A stretch of 59,916 nucleotides of DNA. Origin: Micromonospora solifontis. Lineage in GTDB: Bacteria > Actinomycetota > Actinomycetes > Mycobacteriales > Micromonosporaceae. This document shows, piece after piece, positions 18,185 to 26,045 of the stretch. Location: the NCBI RefSeq assembly GCF_003725545.1, contig NZ_RJLN01000033.1, positions 1 through 59,916 on the forward strand, in the 5' to 3' direction. The notes beneath the pieces are model-generated. The model was not told the origin of the DNA and searched no databases. It saw only the letters and a list, made by a program, of their open reading frames with translations. The translations under genes and the position numbers were made by a program. Position 1 is the stretch's first letter, and each line of letters opens with the position of its first letter.

Positions 18185-18202
18185 GCGTATACCTCGCGTA
18201 TA
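18185..18202. promoter_or_regulatory. Candidate PadR operator: two GCGTATA copies 11 bp apart
   Basis: GCGTATA occurs at 18185-18191 and 18196-18202, about one helical turn apart, just upstream of the PadR start. The first copy extends to the palindrome GTATAC. The AT-rich TATATA end stands out in this GC-rich DNA. Autoregulation by PadR is inferred from position. Confidence 0.45.
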
Positions 18203-18217
18203 TATCCCCGGCGTAGG

Positions 18218-19045
18218 TCAGTTCGCGGTGCCGCTCGCAGTGGAGGCCCCGGCGACCGGACGGCCGGTCGCGGCCGCCGGGATCAGCTCGAAGTGGACGG
18301 TCCGACCGGTCCTGGCCCGCCCGAGCCGGTGCGTCAACGGCACCAGCACCCCGTGCAGCACCGGATGCTTGCGGGCCAGCGCCCGGCCGGCCGCCCGGCA
18401 CTCGGCGCCGGTCAACCGCCGGGCCACCGCCTCGACCGCCGCCCCGGTCGGCCTCCCCAGACCCGTCGAGGGAGCCAGCGTGACCCGCGGGTTGTTGGCG
18501 ATCCGCCGGGTCTTCCACGCCTTCTCGAAGCTGCGCACGTACGCCCGCTCCCCCGCCACCGCGACGCTCACCGCCGTCGGCACCGCGGTCCCGTCCCGCT
18601 TGAAGGTCGTCAGCACCACGGTCTTCTGCCGCACCAGCGGCGCCCACGCTGGCGCCGGGGCGGGGTCGACGTGGCCGACCACCCAGCCGAGCTGCCGCAG
18701 CCGGGCCACCAGCCCGACCAGCGCCAGCACGGCCGACAACCCGACCAGCCACGTCTGGGCCGGGCTGCCGCCCAGCTCCGCGTCGACCACGTGCGACACC
18801 GTGTGCGCCACCGCGCCGACGAGGTAGCCGGCCAGCGCCACCGCGGGGCCGTCGGCCCAGATCAGCGCCAGCAGCAGGGTCGCCCCGATGCCGAACTGGA
18901 ACGCCCCCACGTCGTGCACGAAGTGCACCTGCGGCGGGAAGGCCACCGCCGAGGCGAACGAATCCGGCCCGGTCAACGCCCACACCCCGACCACCAGCGA
19001 CGCCACGCCGAGCAGCGCGACCACCACCCGCACCATGCTTCTCAT
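18218..19045 (-). CDS. Membrane protein fused to a PPOX/split-barrel domain
   Basis: The N-terminal 115 residues contain about four transmembrane helices (MVRVVVALLGVASLVVGVWA; GAFQFGIGATLLLALIWA; and others). From about residue 135 a PPOX-class split barrel follows: TVVLTTFKRDGTAVPTAV, RAYVRSFEKAWKTRRIANN, VTLAPST. Such barrels bind FMN or F420. The fusion could place a flavin enzyme at the membrane. ATG 19045 is chosen; a GTG at 19063 and an ATG at 19036 are alternatives. Confidence 0.75.
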   Translation of the reverse strand: MRSMVRVVVALLGVASLVVGVWALTGPDSFASAVAFPPQVHFVHDVGAFQFGIGATLLLALIWADGPAVALAGYLVGAVAHTVSHVVDAELGGSPAQTWLVGLSAVLALVGLVARLRQLGWVVGHVDPAPAPAWAPLVRQKTVVLTTFKRDGTAVPTAVSVAVAGERAYVRSFEKAWKTRRIANNPRVTLAPSTGLGRPTGAAVEAVARRLTGAECRAAGRALARKHPVLHGVLVPLTHRLGRARTGRTVHFELIPAAATGRPVAGASTASGTAN

Positions 19046-19088
19046 GCCCGGATGACGGGCCACCGTCCCGGCGTGTGACCGTTGGTTG

Positions 19089-19832
19089 CTAGTGCAGGTC
19101 GATCACCAGGCCGGCGGTGGCGACCTCCACCTCGCCGCCGTACCCGTCGACGGCGGCGGCGCGGGCCGCCGCGTGGTCCGTGCCGGGCCGCAGGTGGGTC
19201 AGCAGCAGGCGTCCGGCGCCGGCCCCGGCGGCCTGCCGGCCCGCCTGGCGGGCGCTCGACTGGTGGCCCTGCGAGTCCTCCGGCACCCGCGTCACGTAGG
19301 TGGCCTCCGCCACCAGCAGGTCGGCGTCGCGGGCCAACTCCACCACATCGGGACTCGGTCCGGTGTCCCCGGTGTACGCGAGGACCCGGCCGCCGGCGGC
19401 CAGCCGGATCCCGGCGTTCGGCAGGTAGTGCGGCAGCAGGCGGGTCTGCGCCCGGAACGGGCCGATGTCGAGCGGATCGCCGGCGGTGAACTCGTGCGGC
19501 ACGTAGGCGGCCTCCAGCATCCCGGGGCGGTCCAGCGCCAGCACCGCGTCCAGCGCGCCGGGCAGCGCGTACACCGGCAGCGACGGCGGCGGGTCGTCGC
19601 GCAGGGTCCGCGCCCGCAGCAGCGGATTCAGGTCGGCGCAGTGGTCGGGATGCCCGTGACTGATGAACACGGCGTCGACCTGGTCCGCGGTGATGTGCCC
19701 CAGCAGCCGCGGCAGCGTCGCGTAGCCGAGGTCGAGCACCAGCCGGAACCCGTCGTGCTCCACCAGGAAGCCGCTGCACGCCTGGCCCGCCTCCGGCCAC
19801 ACCCCGCACCCGCCGAGCACCGTGAGCCGCAC
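19089..19832 (-). CDS. MBL-fold metallo-hydrolase (RNase Z-like)
   Basis: The GTG at 19832 begins RLTVLGGCGVWPEAG, the normal first strand of this family; the longer frame adds unrelated sequence. FISHGHPDHCADL is the zinc motif, with later metal ligands in VLAYTGDTGPSPD and LLLTHLRPG. The 247 residues form one complete domain. The substrate is unknown; cyclic-nucleotide or arylsulfatase-like hydrolysis is known for relatives. Confidence 0.88.
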   Translation of the reverse strand: MRLTVLGGCGVWPEAGQACSGFLVEHDGFRLVLDLGYATLPRLLGHITADQVDAVFISHGHPDHCADLNPLLRARTLRDDPPPSLPVYALPGALDAVLALDRPGMLEAAYVPHEFTAGDPLDIGPFRAQTRLLPHYLPNAGIRLAAGGRVLAYTGDTGPSPDVVELARDADLLVAEATYVTRVPEDSQGHQSSARQAGRQAAGAGAGRLLLTHLRPGTDHAAARAAAVDGYGGEVEVATAGLVIDLH

Positions 19833-19920
19833 CCGACCGACGCTACCGGCGCGCACGTCATGCCCGGGTGGTTTCCGCAGGTCGGGGAGCCGGCCGTGGC
19901 CGCCTCCCCGACCGAACGGG

Positions 19921-20292
19921 TCAGCCCTCGTGCGGGCCCTCGCTGACCCGCCGCACGTCGACCTCCACGTCGATGCCACTCTGGGTGAAGACGTCGACGA
20001 ACCGCTTGGCCCACTCGACGGCCTCCTCCTTCGACCGCACCTCGATCAGCCCGAACCCGGCGATCAGCTCCTTGGTCTCGGTGAACGGCCCGTCGGTGAC
20101 GGTGGTCCTGCCCTTGGTGGCGGTGATCCGCGCCGACTCGTCGCTGCTCTTGCAGAGCCCCTCGGCGGCGAGCAGGATCCCGGCCCGGGACACCTCCTCC
20201 ATGTAGGCGCCCATCCGCTTCAGGAACTCCGGGCTCGGCTCGAAGTTGCCGGGCACGGCCTCGTCCAGCTTGTGCATCAGCATGTAGCGCAT
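19921..20292 (-). CDS. YCII-family (DGPF) protein of an ECF42 unit
   Basis: 123 residues; MRYMLMHKLDE start, TDGPFTETKELIAGFGLIEV carries the DGPF motif. The function is unknown, but the family is genomically linked to ECF42 sigma factors, and such a factor (ending at 21036) lies two genes upstream. The start is 2 nt from the stop of the DUF998 gene, so they are co-transcribed. A second copy lies at 47425. Confidence 0.88.
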   Translation of the reverse strand: MRYMLMHKLDEAVPGNFEPSPEFLKRMGAYMEEVSRAGILLAAEGLCKSSDESARITATKGRTTVTDGPFTETKELIAGFGLIEVRSKEEAVEWAKRFVDVFTQSGIDVEVDVRRVSEGPHEG

Positions 20293-20293
20293 C

Positions 20294-20956
20294 TCAGTTG
20301 TTCCTCTCGGTGATGGTGTGCAGGGAGACAGCGGTGAGCCAGGCGAAGACGAAGAACGAGCCGACGGCCAGCCGGACGCTGATGCTGCCCTGGTCGGGCC
20401 AGGCCATCACGACGACCGTCGCCAGCGCGCTGAGCACCGAGAACACCGCCCAGCCGCGGGCGCCGCGGCGCAGGAAACGGCGGGCGAGGACCAGGCAGGC
20501 GACGGTGAGCGACCCGAAGGACAGCATCGCCCCGACCCCGTGGCCGTAGGAGTGCCAGCTCATCGTCTCGGGGTTGCCCTCCGGCGCGCCGGCCGGCCAC
20601 CCCATGCTCGGGTCGGGGCGCAGCACCCCGGCGATGATCAGGCCGACGCCGAGGACGGCCACCAGCGCCGGCCCCCACGTGCCGGCCGGCCCGCCCCGCA
20701 GCGCCCGCCGCAGGCCGGCGGCACCGGCCAGGGCCAGCAGCCCGGATAGTACGAAGTTGCCGATCTGGATCCAGCCGTACCCGCCGAGGGTGAGCAGGCT
20801 GAGCGGCTGCCGGCTCAGGTCGAAGCCGTCCCGGAGGAACGCCTGGGCGAGGCCCAGCCCCAGGAACAGCGGCCCGGCGGCGGCCCCGGCGGTGAGCAGG
20901 GTGGCGGTCGGGACGACCTCGGTCGTCCCGGCCCGGGTGATCGTCGTACTGGTCAT
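20294..20956 (-). CDS. DUF998-type membrane protein
   Basis: ATG 20956 (MTSTTITRAG) follows GAGGAG on the minus strand, giving 220 residues with about six helices. DLSRQPLSLLTLGGYGWIQ, then GVGLIIAGVLRPDP, fits DUF998. Function unknown. It sits between the ECF42-type sigma gene and the YCII gene and is probably part of that regulon. Confidence 0.8.
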   Translation of the reverse strand: MTSTTITRAGTTEVVPTATLLTAGAAAGPLFLGLGLAQAFLRDGFDLSRQPLSLLTLGGYGWIQIGNFVLSGLLALAGAAGLRRALRGGPAGTWGPALVAVLGVGLIIAGVLRPDPSMGWPAGAPEGNPETMSWHSYGHGVGAMLSFGSLTVACLVLARRFLRRGARGWAVFSVLSALATVVVMAWPDQGSISVRLAVGSFFVFAWLTAVSLHTITERNN

Positions 20957-21035
20957 CTCGATCTCCTCGTCAACGGTGTCTCGCTGACGCGTCGATCGGG
21001 CCGACCCGGATCCGACATGGGTCCTCAAGATTTTT

Positions 21036-22283
21036 TCAGGAGCCGCACTCGGCGGCCCGGGCGAGCAGCAGCGCCCGTTCCCGGGCGTTGCCGGTCAGCT
21101 CGGCCGCCCGCTCGAACTCGGCCCGCGCCTCATCGTGCCGGCCGAGCTTGAACAGCAGATCACCGAGCACGCTGGGCAGCAGGTGATAGTGCTCGAGGGC
21201 CGGTTCGGACGCCAGCTCGCGGGCGAGTTCCAGGCCGGCGGCGGGGCCGTGGGCCTGGGCGACGGCCACCGCCCGGTTCAGCTCGATCACCGGCGAGGGC
21301 ACCAGCCGCGCGAGGTCCGCGTAGAGGTCGGCGATCCGCGCCCAGTCGGTCTCCTCCGGGGTACGCGCCCGCGCGTGGCAGGCGGCGATCTCGGCCTGCA
21401 GGGCGTACGGGCCGGGATGGTCGGTGCGGGCCCGGTCGAGGGCGGCCAGCCCGCGGCGGATGAGCAGCTGGTCCCACCGGCTGCGGTCCTGGTCGTTGAG
21501 GAGGATCGGCGCCCCGTCGGGGCCGGTGCGGGCGCGGGTGCGCGACGCCTGGATCTCCAGCAGGGCGGCCAGGCCGTGCACCTCGGGTTCGCCGGGCATC
21601 AGGCCCTGCAGCAGCCGGGCCAGGCGCAGCGCCTCCTGGCAGAGGGCGGGGCGCATCCAGTCGTCGCCCGCGGTGGCCGCGTAGCCCTCGTTGAAGATCA
21701 GGTAGACGACCTCGAGGACCGAGTCGAGGCGTTCGGCGCGTTCGGCCGGGCCGGGCACCTCGAACGGGACCCTGGCCGTGGCCAGGGTCTGCTTGGCGCG
21801 GGTGATCCGCTGCCCGACGGTGGACTCGGAGGTGAGGAAGGCGCGGGCGATCTCGCCGGTGGTGAGGCCGCCCAGCAGCCGCAGGGTGAGCGCGGCCCGG
21901 GCGATCGGCGACAGGACCGGGTGGCAGGCCGTGAAGATCAGCCGCAGCAGGTCGTCCTCGATGTGGTCCTCGACGGCGGCGTCGAAGTCGGGGGTGACCT
22001 GCTCGTCGAGGTCCCGGCCGAGTTCGGCGAGCGTACGCTGCTGGGTCTGCCGGCGGCGCAGCGCGTCGACGGCGCGGCGCTTGCCGACGGTGACCAGCCA
22101 CGCCCCCGGGTTGGCCGGCACCCCGTCGCGCGGCCACTGTTCGAGCGCGGCGACGAGGGCGTCCTGGGCGAGTTCCTCGGCCAGGCCGACATCGCGGACG
22201 ATCCCCGCGATGCCGGCGACGACCCGCCCGGCCTCCATCCGCCACACCGCCTCGACGGTGCGCCGCGCCTCCGCCTCCTGCAT
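21036..22283 (-). CDS. ECF42-type RNA polymerase sigma factor
   Basis: ATG 22283 gives 415 residues. Region 2: EELAQDALVAALEQWPRDG with PANPGAWLVTVGKRRAVD; then DDLLRLIFTACHPVLS; region 4: RLLGGLTTGEIARAFLTSESTVGQR, quoted in part. The long C-terminal half (from about 190) is helical with a TPR-like end (HDEARAEFERAAEL), the ECF42 hallmark thought to replace an anti-sigma factor. It is followed on the same strand by DUF998 and YCII genes. Confidence 0.9.
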   Translation of the reverse strand: MQEAEARRTVEAVWRMEAGRVVAGIAGIVRDVGLAEELAQDALVAALEQWPRDGVPANPGAWLVTVGKRRAVDALRRRQTQQRTLAELGRDLDEQVTPDFDAAVEDHIEDDLLRLIFTACHPVLSPIARAALTLRLLGGLTTGEIARAFLTSESTVGQRITRAKQTLATARVPFEVPGPAERAERLDSVLEVVYLIFNEGYAATAGDDWMRPALCQEALRLARLLQGLMPGEPEVHGLAALLEIQASRTRARTGPDGAPILLNDQDRSRWDQLLIRRGLAALDRARTDHPGPYALQAEIAACHARARTPEETDWARIADLYADLARLVPSPVIELNRAVAVAQAHGPAAGLELARELASEPALEHYHLLPSVLGDLLFKLGRHDEARAEFERAAELTGNARERALLLARAAECGS

Positions 22284-22382
22284 GGGGCCATCAGAGCAGC
22301 CGGGTCGGACGTTCTCAAGGACCTCTGGACGGCGGTCCGGCGTCCCGGGTCGTTGAACCGGTGGAGCGAGGAGGCGGGATCC

Positions 22383-23150
22383 GTGTTCGACGGCTTCGAG
22401 GTGTTCGACATCCCCACCACGGACAGCACGGTCCACGGGCGTCGTGGTGGGAACGGGCCGCCGGTGCTGCTGCTGCACGGCATGCCGGAGACCCACCTCA
22501 TGTGGCACCGGGTCGCCCCGCGCCTGGCGGAACGGTTCACCGTGGTCGCCACCGACCTGCGCGGCTTCGGCGACAGCGGCACCCCACCCAGCACGCCGGA
22601 CCACGCCCCGTACAGCATGCGGCGGGTGGCCGAGGAGCAGGTGGAGGTCATGCGGCTGCTGGGGTACGACTCGTTCGCGGTGGTCGGGCACGACCGGGGC
22701 GGGCGGTGCGCGTACCGGATGGCGCTGGACCGTCCCGAGACGGTGACCCGCCTGGCGGTGCTGGACATCGTGCCCACCGGCGACGCGTTCGGCCGCGCCG
22801 ACATGGCCTTCTGCCTGGGGTTCTGGCTGTGGTCGTTCCTCGCCGCGCCGGAGCCCGTGCCGGAGCGGCTGCTCGGGCCGGCGCCGGAGGTCATCGTCGA
22901 CCACATGCTCGACGGGTTGTCGGAGGTGCCGGACAGCTTCCCGGCACCGATCCGCGCGGAGTACGTGGCGAAGCTCAGCCCGCCGGAGACGATTCACGCG
23001 ATCTGTGAGCAGTACCGGGCGGCGGCGACGCTGGACTACCAGCAGGACGAGGCCGACCAGGTCGACGGGGGGCCGATCGCCGGCGGGCACTTCCTGCCGG
23101 AGGAGGCGCCCGACGAGACGCTCCGCCATCTGCTGCCGTTCCTCGCGTGA
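22383..23150 (+). CDS. Alpha/beta hydrolase (haloacetate dehalogenase-like) with an internal deletion
   Basis: GTG 22383 is preceded by GGAGG. LLLHGMPETHLMWH is the oxyanion region, GHDRGGR carries the nucleophile Asp104, and GGHFLPEE carries His236. In relatives about 40 residues with a strand and the catalytic acid region lie between the DEAD.. segment (here 222-225) and the final His; here only about ten residues link them. Length is 255 against roughly 290-300 for the family (from memory). It may be inactive or a natural variant. It is divergent from the sigma factor gene. Confidence 0.75.
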   Translation: MFDGFEVFDIPTTDSTVHGRRGGNGPPVLLLHGMPETHLMWHRVAPRLAERFTVVATDLRGFGDSGTPPSTPDHAPYSMRRVAEEQVEVMRLLGYDSFAVVGHDRGGRCAYRMALDRPETVTRLAVLDIVPTGDAFGRADMAFCLGFWLWSFLAAPEPVPERLLGPAPEVIVDHMLDGLSEVPDSFPAPIRAEYVAKLSPPETIHAICEQYRAAATLDYQQDEADQVDGGPIAGGHFLPEEAPDETLRHLLPFLA

Positions 23151-23267
23151 CAGCCGTGCATCGCCCGGCTCCCCGGCGAGCCGCTCTGTCGTGGCCGACA
23201 GGTGGGACCGCCGCCACGGCTGCCGGTGAGCTGTCACAGGGACCTCGCTTCCGGGCAGGATGGACCG

Positions 23268-24002
23268 GTGGACATCGAGCCGGTCGACGCCGCACCCACG
23301 CGCACCTTCCCGTGGGCGACGCTGCGGCAACGCTGGCAGGACCTGACCTTCCTGCACTGGGCGGTCGCGCCGGAGGTCGTCGCGCCGCTGCTGCCCACCG
23401 GCACCCGCCCGGACGTCCTCGACGGGGTCAGCTACGTCGGCCTGATCGGCTTCCGGATGGTCGGGCTCGGCCTCGGCCGGGGGCCGGGCGTGCCGTACCT
23501 CGGCACCTTCTGGGAAACCAACGTCCGGCTCTACTCCGTCGACGGCACCGGCCGGCGGGCGGTGGTGTTCCGCTCGCTCGACGCGTCCCGGCTGGTGCCG
23601 GTGCTGGTGGCGCAGCTGAGCCTGCGGCTGCCGTACAAATGGTCGGCGATGCGGCTGGACCGCGACGGCGACCGGCTCACCTACCGCTGCCGGCGCCGCT
23701 GGCCCGGCCCGGCCGGCGCCACCAGCCGGATGGCGGTCCGGGTCGGCGAACCGATCGCCGACCCGACGCCGCTGGAGCACTTCCTCACCGCCCGCTGGGG
23801 CCTGCACACCCGGGCGTACGGTCGCACGCTGCACCTGCCGAACTGGCATCCACAGTGGCCGTTGCACCGGGCCGAGCTGCTGCACCTGGACGATGAACTC
23901 GTTGCCGCCGCCGGGCTGCCGCCGATGCCGGGACCGCCGGTGAGCGTGCTGCACTCCCCCGGCGTCCCGGTCGTGTTCGGCGGGCCGGTCGCCCTGAGCT
24001 GA
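23268..24002 (+). CDS. DUF2071 family protein
   Basis: GTG 23268 begins DIEPVDAAPTRTFPW, and CAGGA lies upstream; the longer frame is less likely. LRQRWQDLTFLHWAV...VVAPLLPTG, then VSYVGLIGFRM, LGTFWETNVRLY and LPYKWSAM match DUF2071 over the full 244 residues. The fold is related to acetoacetate decarboxylase-like barrels. The reaction is unknown. Confidence 0.85.
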   Translation: MDIEPVDAAPTRTFPWATLRQRWQDLTFLHWAVAPEVVAPLLPTGTRPDVLDGVSYVGLIGFRMVGLGLGRGPGVPYLGTFWETNVRLYSVDGTGRRAVVFRSLDASRLVPVLVAQLSLRLPYKWSAMRLDRDGDRLTYRCRRRWPGPAGATSRMAVRVGEPIADPTPLEHFLTARWGLHTRAYGRTLHLPNWHPQWPLHRAELLHLDDELVAAAGLPPMPGPPVSVLHSPGVPVVFGGPVALS

Positions 24003-24008
24003 CGCCCG

Positions 24009-24176
24009 TCAGCGGCGGCCGGGCCGGCGCGACGCGACCGGGCCGGAGCGGCGCCGCAGCTCCCGGATCGCCTGCCTCAGCTCGAACTCGATGCGGGCGG
24101 CCTCGTACGCCGCCTCGGCGTCCGGCCCGACCATGCGGTGCTCACGCAGCTGCCCCCCGGCGGCCTGCTCGGCCAT
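24009..24176 (-). CDS. 55-residue protein resembling the N-terminus of an XRE antitoxin
   Basis: ATG 24176 follows GGGGGAGG at good spacing. The frame reads MAEQAAGGQLREHRM and DAEAAYEAARIEFELRQAIR, then a basic tail and TGA at 24009-24011. The helix resembles the leader that precedes the helix-turn-helix in XRE-type antitoxins, but the DNA-binding domain is absent. It is either a truncated antitoxin or a real short protein. It ends 7 nt after the DUF2071 stop on the other strand. Confidence 0.55.
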   Translation of the reverse strand: MAEQAAGGQLREHRMVGPDAEAAYEAARIEFELRQAIRELRRRSGPVASRRPGRR

Positions 24177-24292
24177 GCCCTCGCCTCCCCCGTCGCGGCG
24201 ACCTCTCCGCCGCCAGATCGTTGTCTGCCCAACGACGCACCCGGCACCCAGTCACTGTGATCGCCGTCACAGGACCGTCGAGGCGGCCCAGG

Positions 24293-24667
24293 TCAGCGCA
24301 ACGGGTCGTGGGTGCCGCGCGGCACGTGCGGCTTGCAGCGGCGTACCCGCTCGGCGGCCAGCCGCCCGCCCACCGCGAGGCCGTACCTCTCCACCGCGGC
24401 CAGCCCGTAGGCGCTGCAGGTCGGGGTGTAGCGGCACCGACCCGGCCAGCGGTGCGACAGCCACCGCCGGTAGCCGAGGATGGCGGCCCGGCCGGCCCGG
24501 TCCACGCCCGGCGCCCGTACCGCGCCCGCCGCGACCGAGCCGAGAGTGAGCAGGAACGAGAAGAGGCCGAAGTCGCAGCAGTCCGGGCCGTCGCAGTCGC
24601 AGCCGTCGCAGTCGCACCAGTCCATGTGCTTCTTCTTGTGGTGCCGCTTCCGCTTCAGGTTGATCAC
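24293..24667 (-). CDS. YidD-family protein with a Cys/Asp-rich N-terminus
   Basis: Start GTG 24667, 124 residues. The YidD core is complete: ILGYRRWLSHRWPGRCRYTP, TCSAYGLAAVERYG, then RRCKPHVPRGTHDPL. YidD normally assists YidC in membrane insertion and lies beside rnpA and yidC; here it is isolated. The N-terminus is unusual: a Lys/His-rich run and then six Cys alternating with Asp (WCDCDGCDCDGPDCC, residues 17-31), which could bind metal. The gene may be a specialised paralogue. Confidence 0.85.
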   Translation of the reverse strand: MINLKRKRHHKKKHMDWCDCDGCDCDGPDCCDFGLFSFLLTLGSVAAGAVRAPGVDRAGRAAILGYRRWLSHRWPGRCRYTPTCSAYGLAAVERYGLAVGGRLAAERVRRCKPHVPRGTHDPLR

Positions 24668-24717
24668 AACGCCATGGTGCGACGCGCCAGCCGCCCGCTG
24701 CTTCCAGGATCCGATCC

Positions 24718-24856
24718 GTGCCGTACGAGATGGAGACGTACCTGTCGTATGCGCTGGCCCGGGTCGTCTCGCTCGACGAACTGCCCGGCCTGTACGTTTC
24801 GGAGCGGGAACCCGTCTTCGCCTACGGCACGGACGGCGAGCCCACTGTCGGCTCGG
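24718..24856 (+). pseudogene. 5' fragment of an unrecognised gene
   Basis: GTG 24718 opens PYEMETYLSYALARVVSLDE, then LPGLYVSEREPVFAYG, which has the codon bias of real coding sequence. After about 45 codons the frame runs antisense into the neighbouring minus-strand gene and loses protein-like character. It looks like a gene start cut off by rearrangement. Family not recognised. Confidence 0.35.
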
Positions 24857-25873
24857 TCATGCTGCCTGCTCCCGTGCGGATCGTGGGCGCCGGTCGCGCA
24901 ACACCCGCCGCAGCTGACGCATTGCCTCGTCGGTGTCCGGTCCGGGCGCGCGGGCGACGTCCCAGAGGATCTGCAGAGCGTCTGCCAACGGAAGACCGCC
25001 CGGTGGCTCTTCGGCGGCAGGGCTCGGCCAGACACCAGGATCTTTGGGCACGATCAGCTCCACCGTTGCGTCCTCTTCGTGAGCGGGTGTGAGGCCGACC
25101 GGAGCCAGGTCGGCACCGGTCCGGGCGTAGACGATGGCACGGCGCGGGCTTCGCCACGGCGCGATGATGTCGGCTGCCACATCTCCGGAGATCACGGTTT
25201 GTTGCTGACCGTCGCGGGTCAGCAGACCGACGATCGACTGTGCCTGCCGCACGGGTGGGTCCAAGCCGTACCAGAGGGTCCTCAGGCCATGTGGCCCCGG
25301 GTACGAGCGCAGCCACCAATCGAAGGCGGCATCGATGTCAGTGACGTCCCAACCGGTCGATGCGCGAGAGACGATTCCCTCGTCGGACAGCGCGGCGAGC
25401 GCCTGCGACACGCGGGGCTGGGACAGGCCGGTGGCCTCGGCCAACTGCTGCTGCCCGGCCCATGGTCGCTCCACCAGCCGTCGCAGCAGGGTGAAGGTGC
25501 CCCACGGCACGCGACCCGGCCGGGCAGGCGGGGACGGGAGGCCGGCGTTCTGCGGGCCGACGGCCACCCGGTGACCTGCCAGTCGAAGGCTGCCGGTGAC
25601 CCGTTTCCCGTCGTCGATCAGCCAGGACCAGCCGGCCGCCTCGACTGCCGCTCGGACGGCGGAAGTCGCCGATGGCACGATGAGCAGAATCGGCTCCCGG
25701 TACCGATCCCTCAGCTTGGCGACGTGGCTCGGGTTCAGCGTGGTCGCGGGGTGGACCACTCGTAGTACGTCACGATGAGGCCCGGTGCGCAGCTCGGCGT
25801 GATCGGCGTCGAGCGGGCTCACCATGACCCCGGCGTCGATCAGCGCGCCCCACGTCGCAGCCGGCATAAGCAT
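24857..25873 (-). CDS. AbiEi-like antitoxin / winged-helix regulator without partner
   Basis: ATG 25873 follows GAGGAGG; 338 residues. An N-terminal nuclease-like fold (ILLIVPSATSAVRAAVEAAG) leads to a winged helix near 130-190 (LAEATGLSQPRVSQALAAL) and a C-terminal part with ISGDVAADIIAPWRSPR and LPLADALQILWDV, reminiscent of AbiEi antitoxins of type IV toxin-antitoxin systems. The expected nucleotidyltransferase toxin (AbiEii) is not adjacent. It might instead be a solitary regulator. AT-rich DNA lies just upstream. Confidence 0.6.
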   Translation of the reverse strand: MLMPAATWGALIDAGVMVSPLDADHAELRTGPHRDVLRVVHPATTLNPSHVAKLRDRYREPILLIVPSATSAVRAAVEAAGWSWLIDDGKRVTGSLRLAGHRVAVGPQNAGLPSPPARPGRVPWGTFTLLRRLVERPWAGQQQLAEATGLSQPRVSQALAALSDEGIVSRASTGWDVTDIDAAFDWWLRSYPGPHGLRTLWYGLDPPVRQAQSIVGLLTRDGQQQTVISGDVAADIIAPWRSPRRAIVYARTGADLAPVGLTPAHEEDATVELIVPKDPGVWPSPAAEEPPGGLPLADALQILWDVARAPGPDTDEAMRQLRRVLRDRRPRSAREQAA

Positions 25874-25888
25874 TATCGAACCTCCTCG

Positions 25889-25906
25889 CGTAATACTTAT
25901 AACACG
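25889..25906 (-). promoter_or_regulatory. AT-rich promoter element upstream of the AbiEi-like gene
   Basis: On the minus strand this reads CGTGTTATAAGTATTACG, an imperfect dyad containing TATAAG, just before the GAGGAGG ribosome site. It is a likely -10 region or autoregulatory site. It stands out because flanking DNA is very GC-rich. Confidence 0.35.
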
Positions 25907-26045
25907 AGTTCGCGGCAAAGATCCTCAAGATTGGCCGGACACCTGCGGATCCTGGCGGGACCCGACCGGATCGGAGCCGTCGAGGTCGGGCCGCCCAGCC
26001 TGCGGATGCCTAGCGTCGATGGCGGAAACCAGGAAGGAGCATCGG

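Noticed and set aside
22286..23954. Extension of the sigma factor frame far upstream on the minus strand, to a 972-residue product
   Set aside because: The extra 557 residues are Arg/Pro/Gln-rich and antisense to the hydrolase and DUF2071 genes; the sigma start at 22283 fits the family length.
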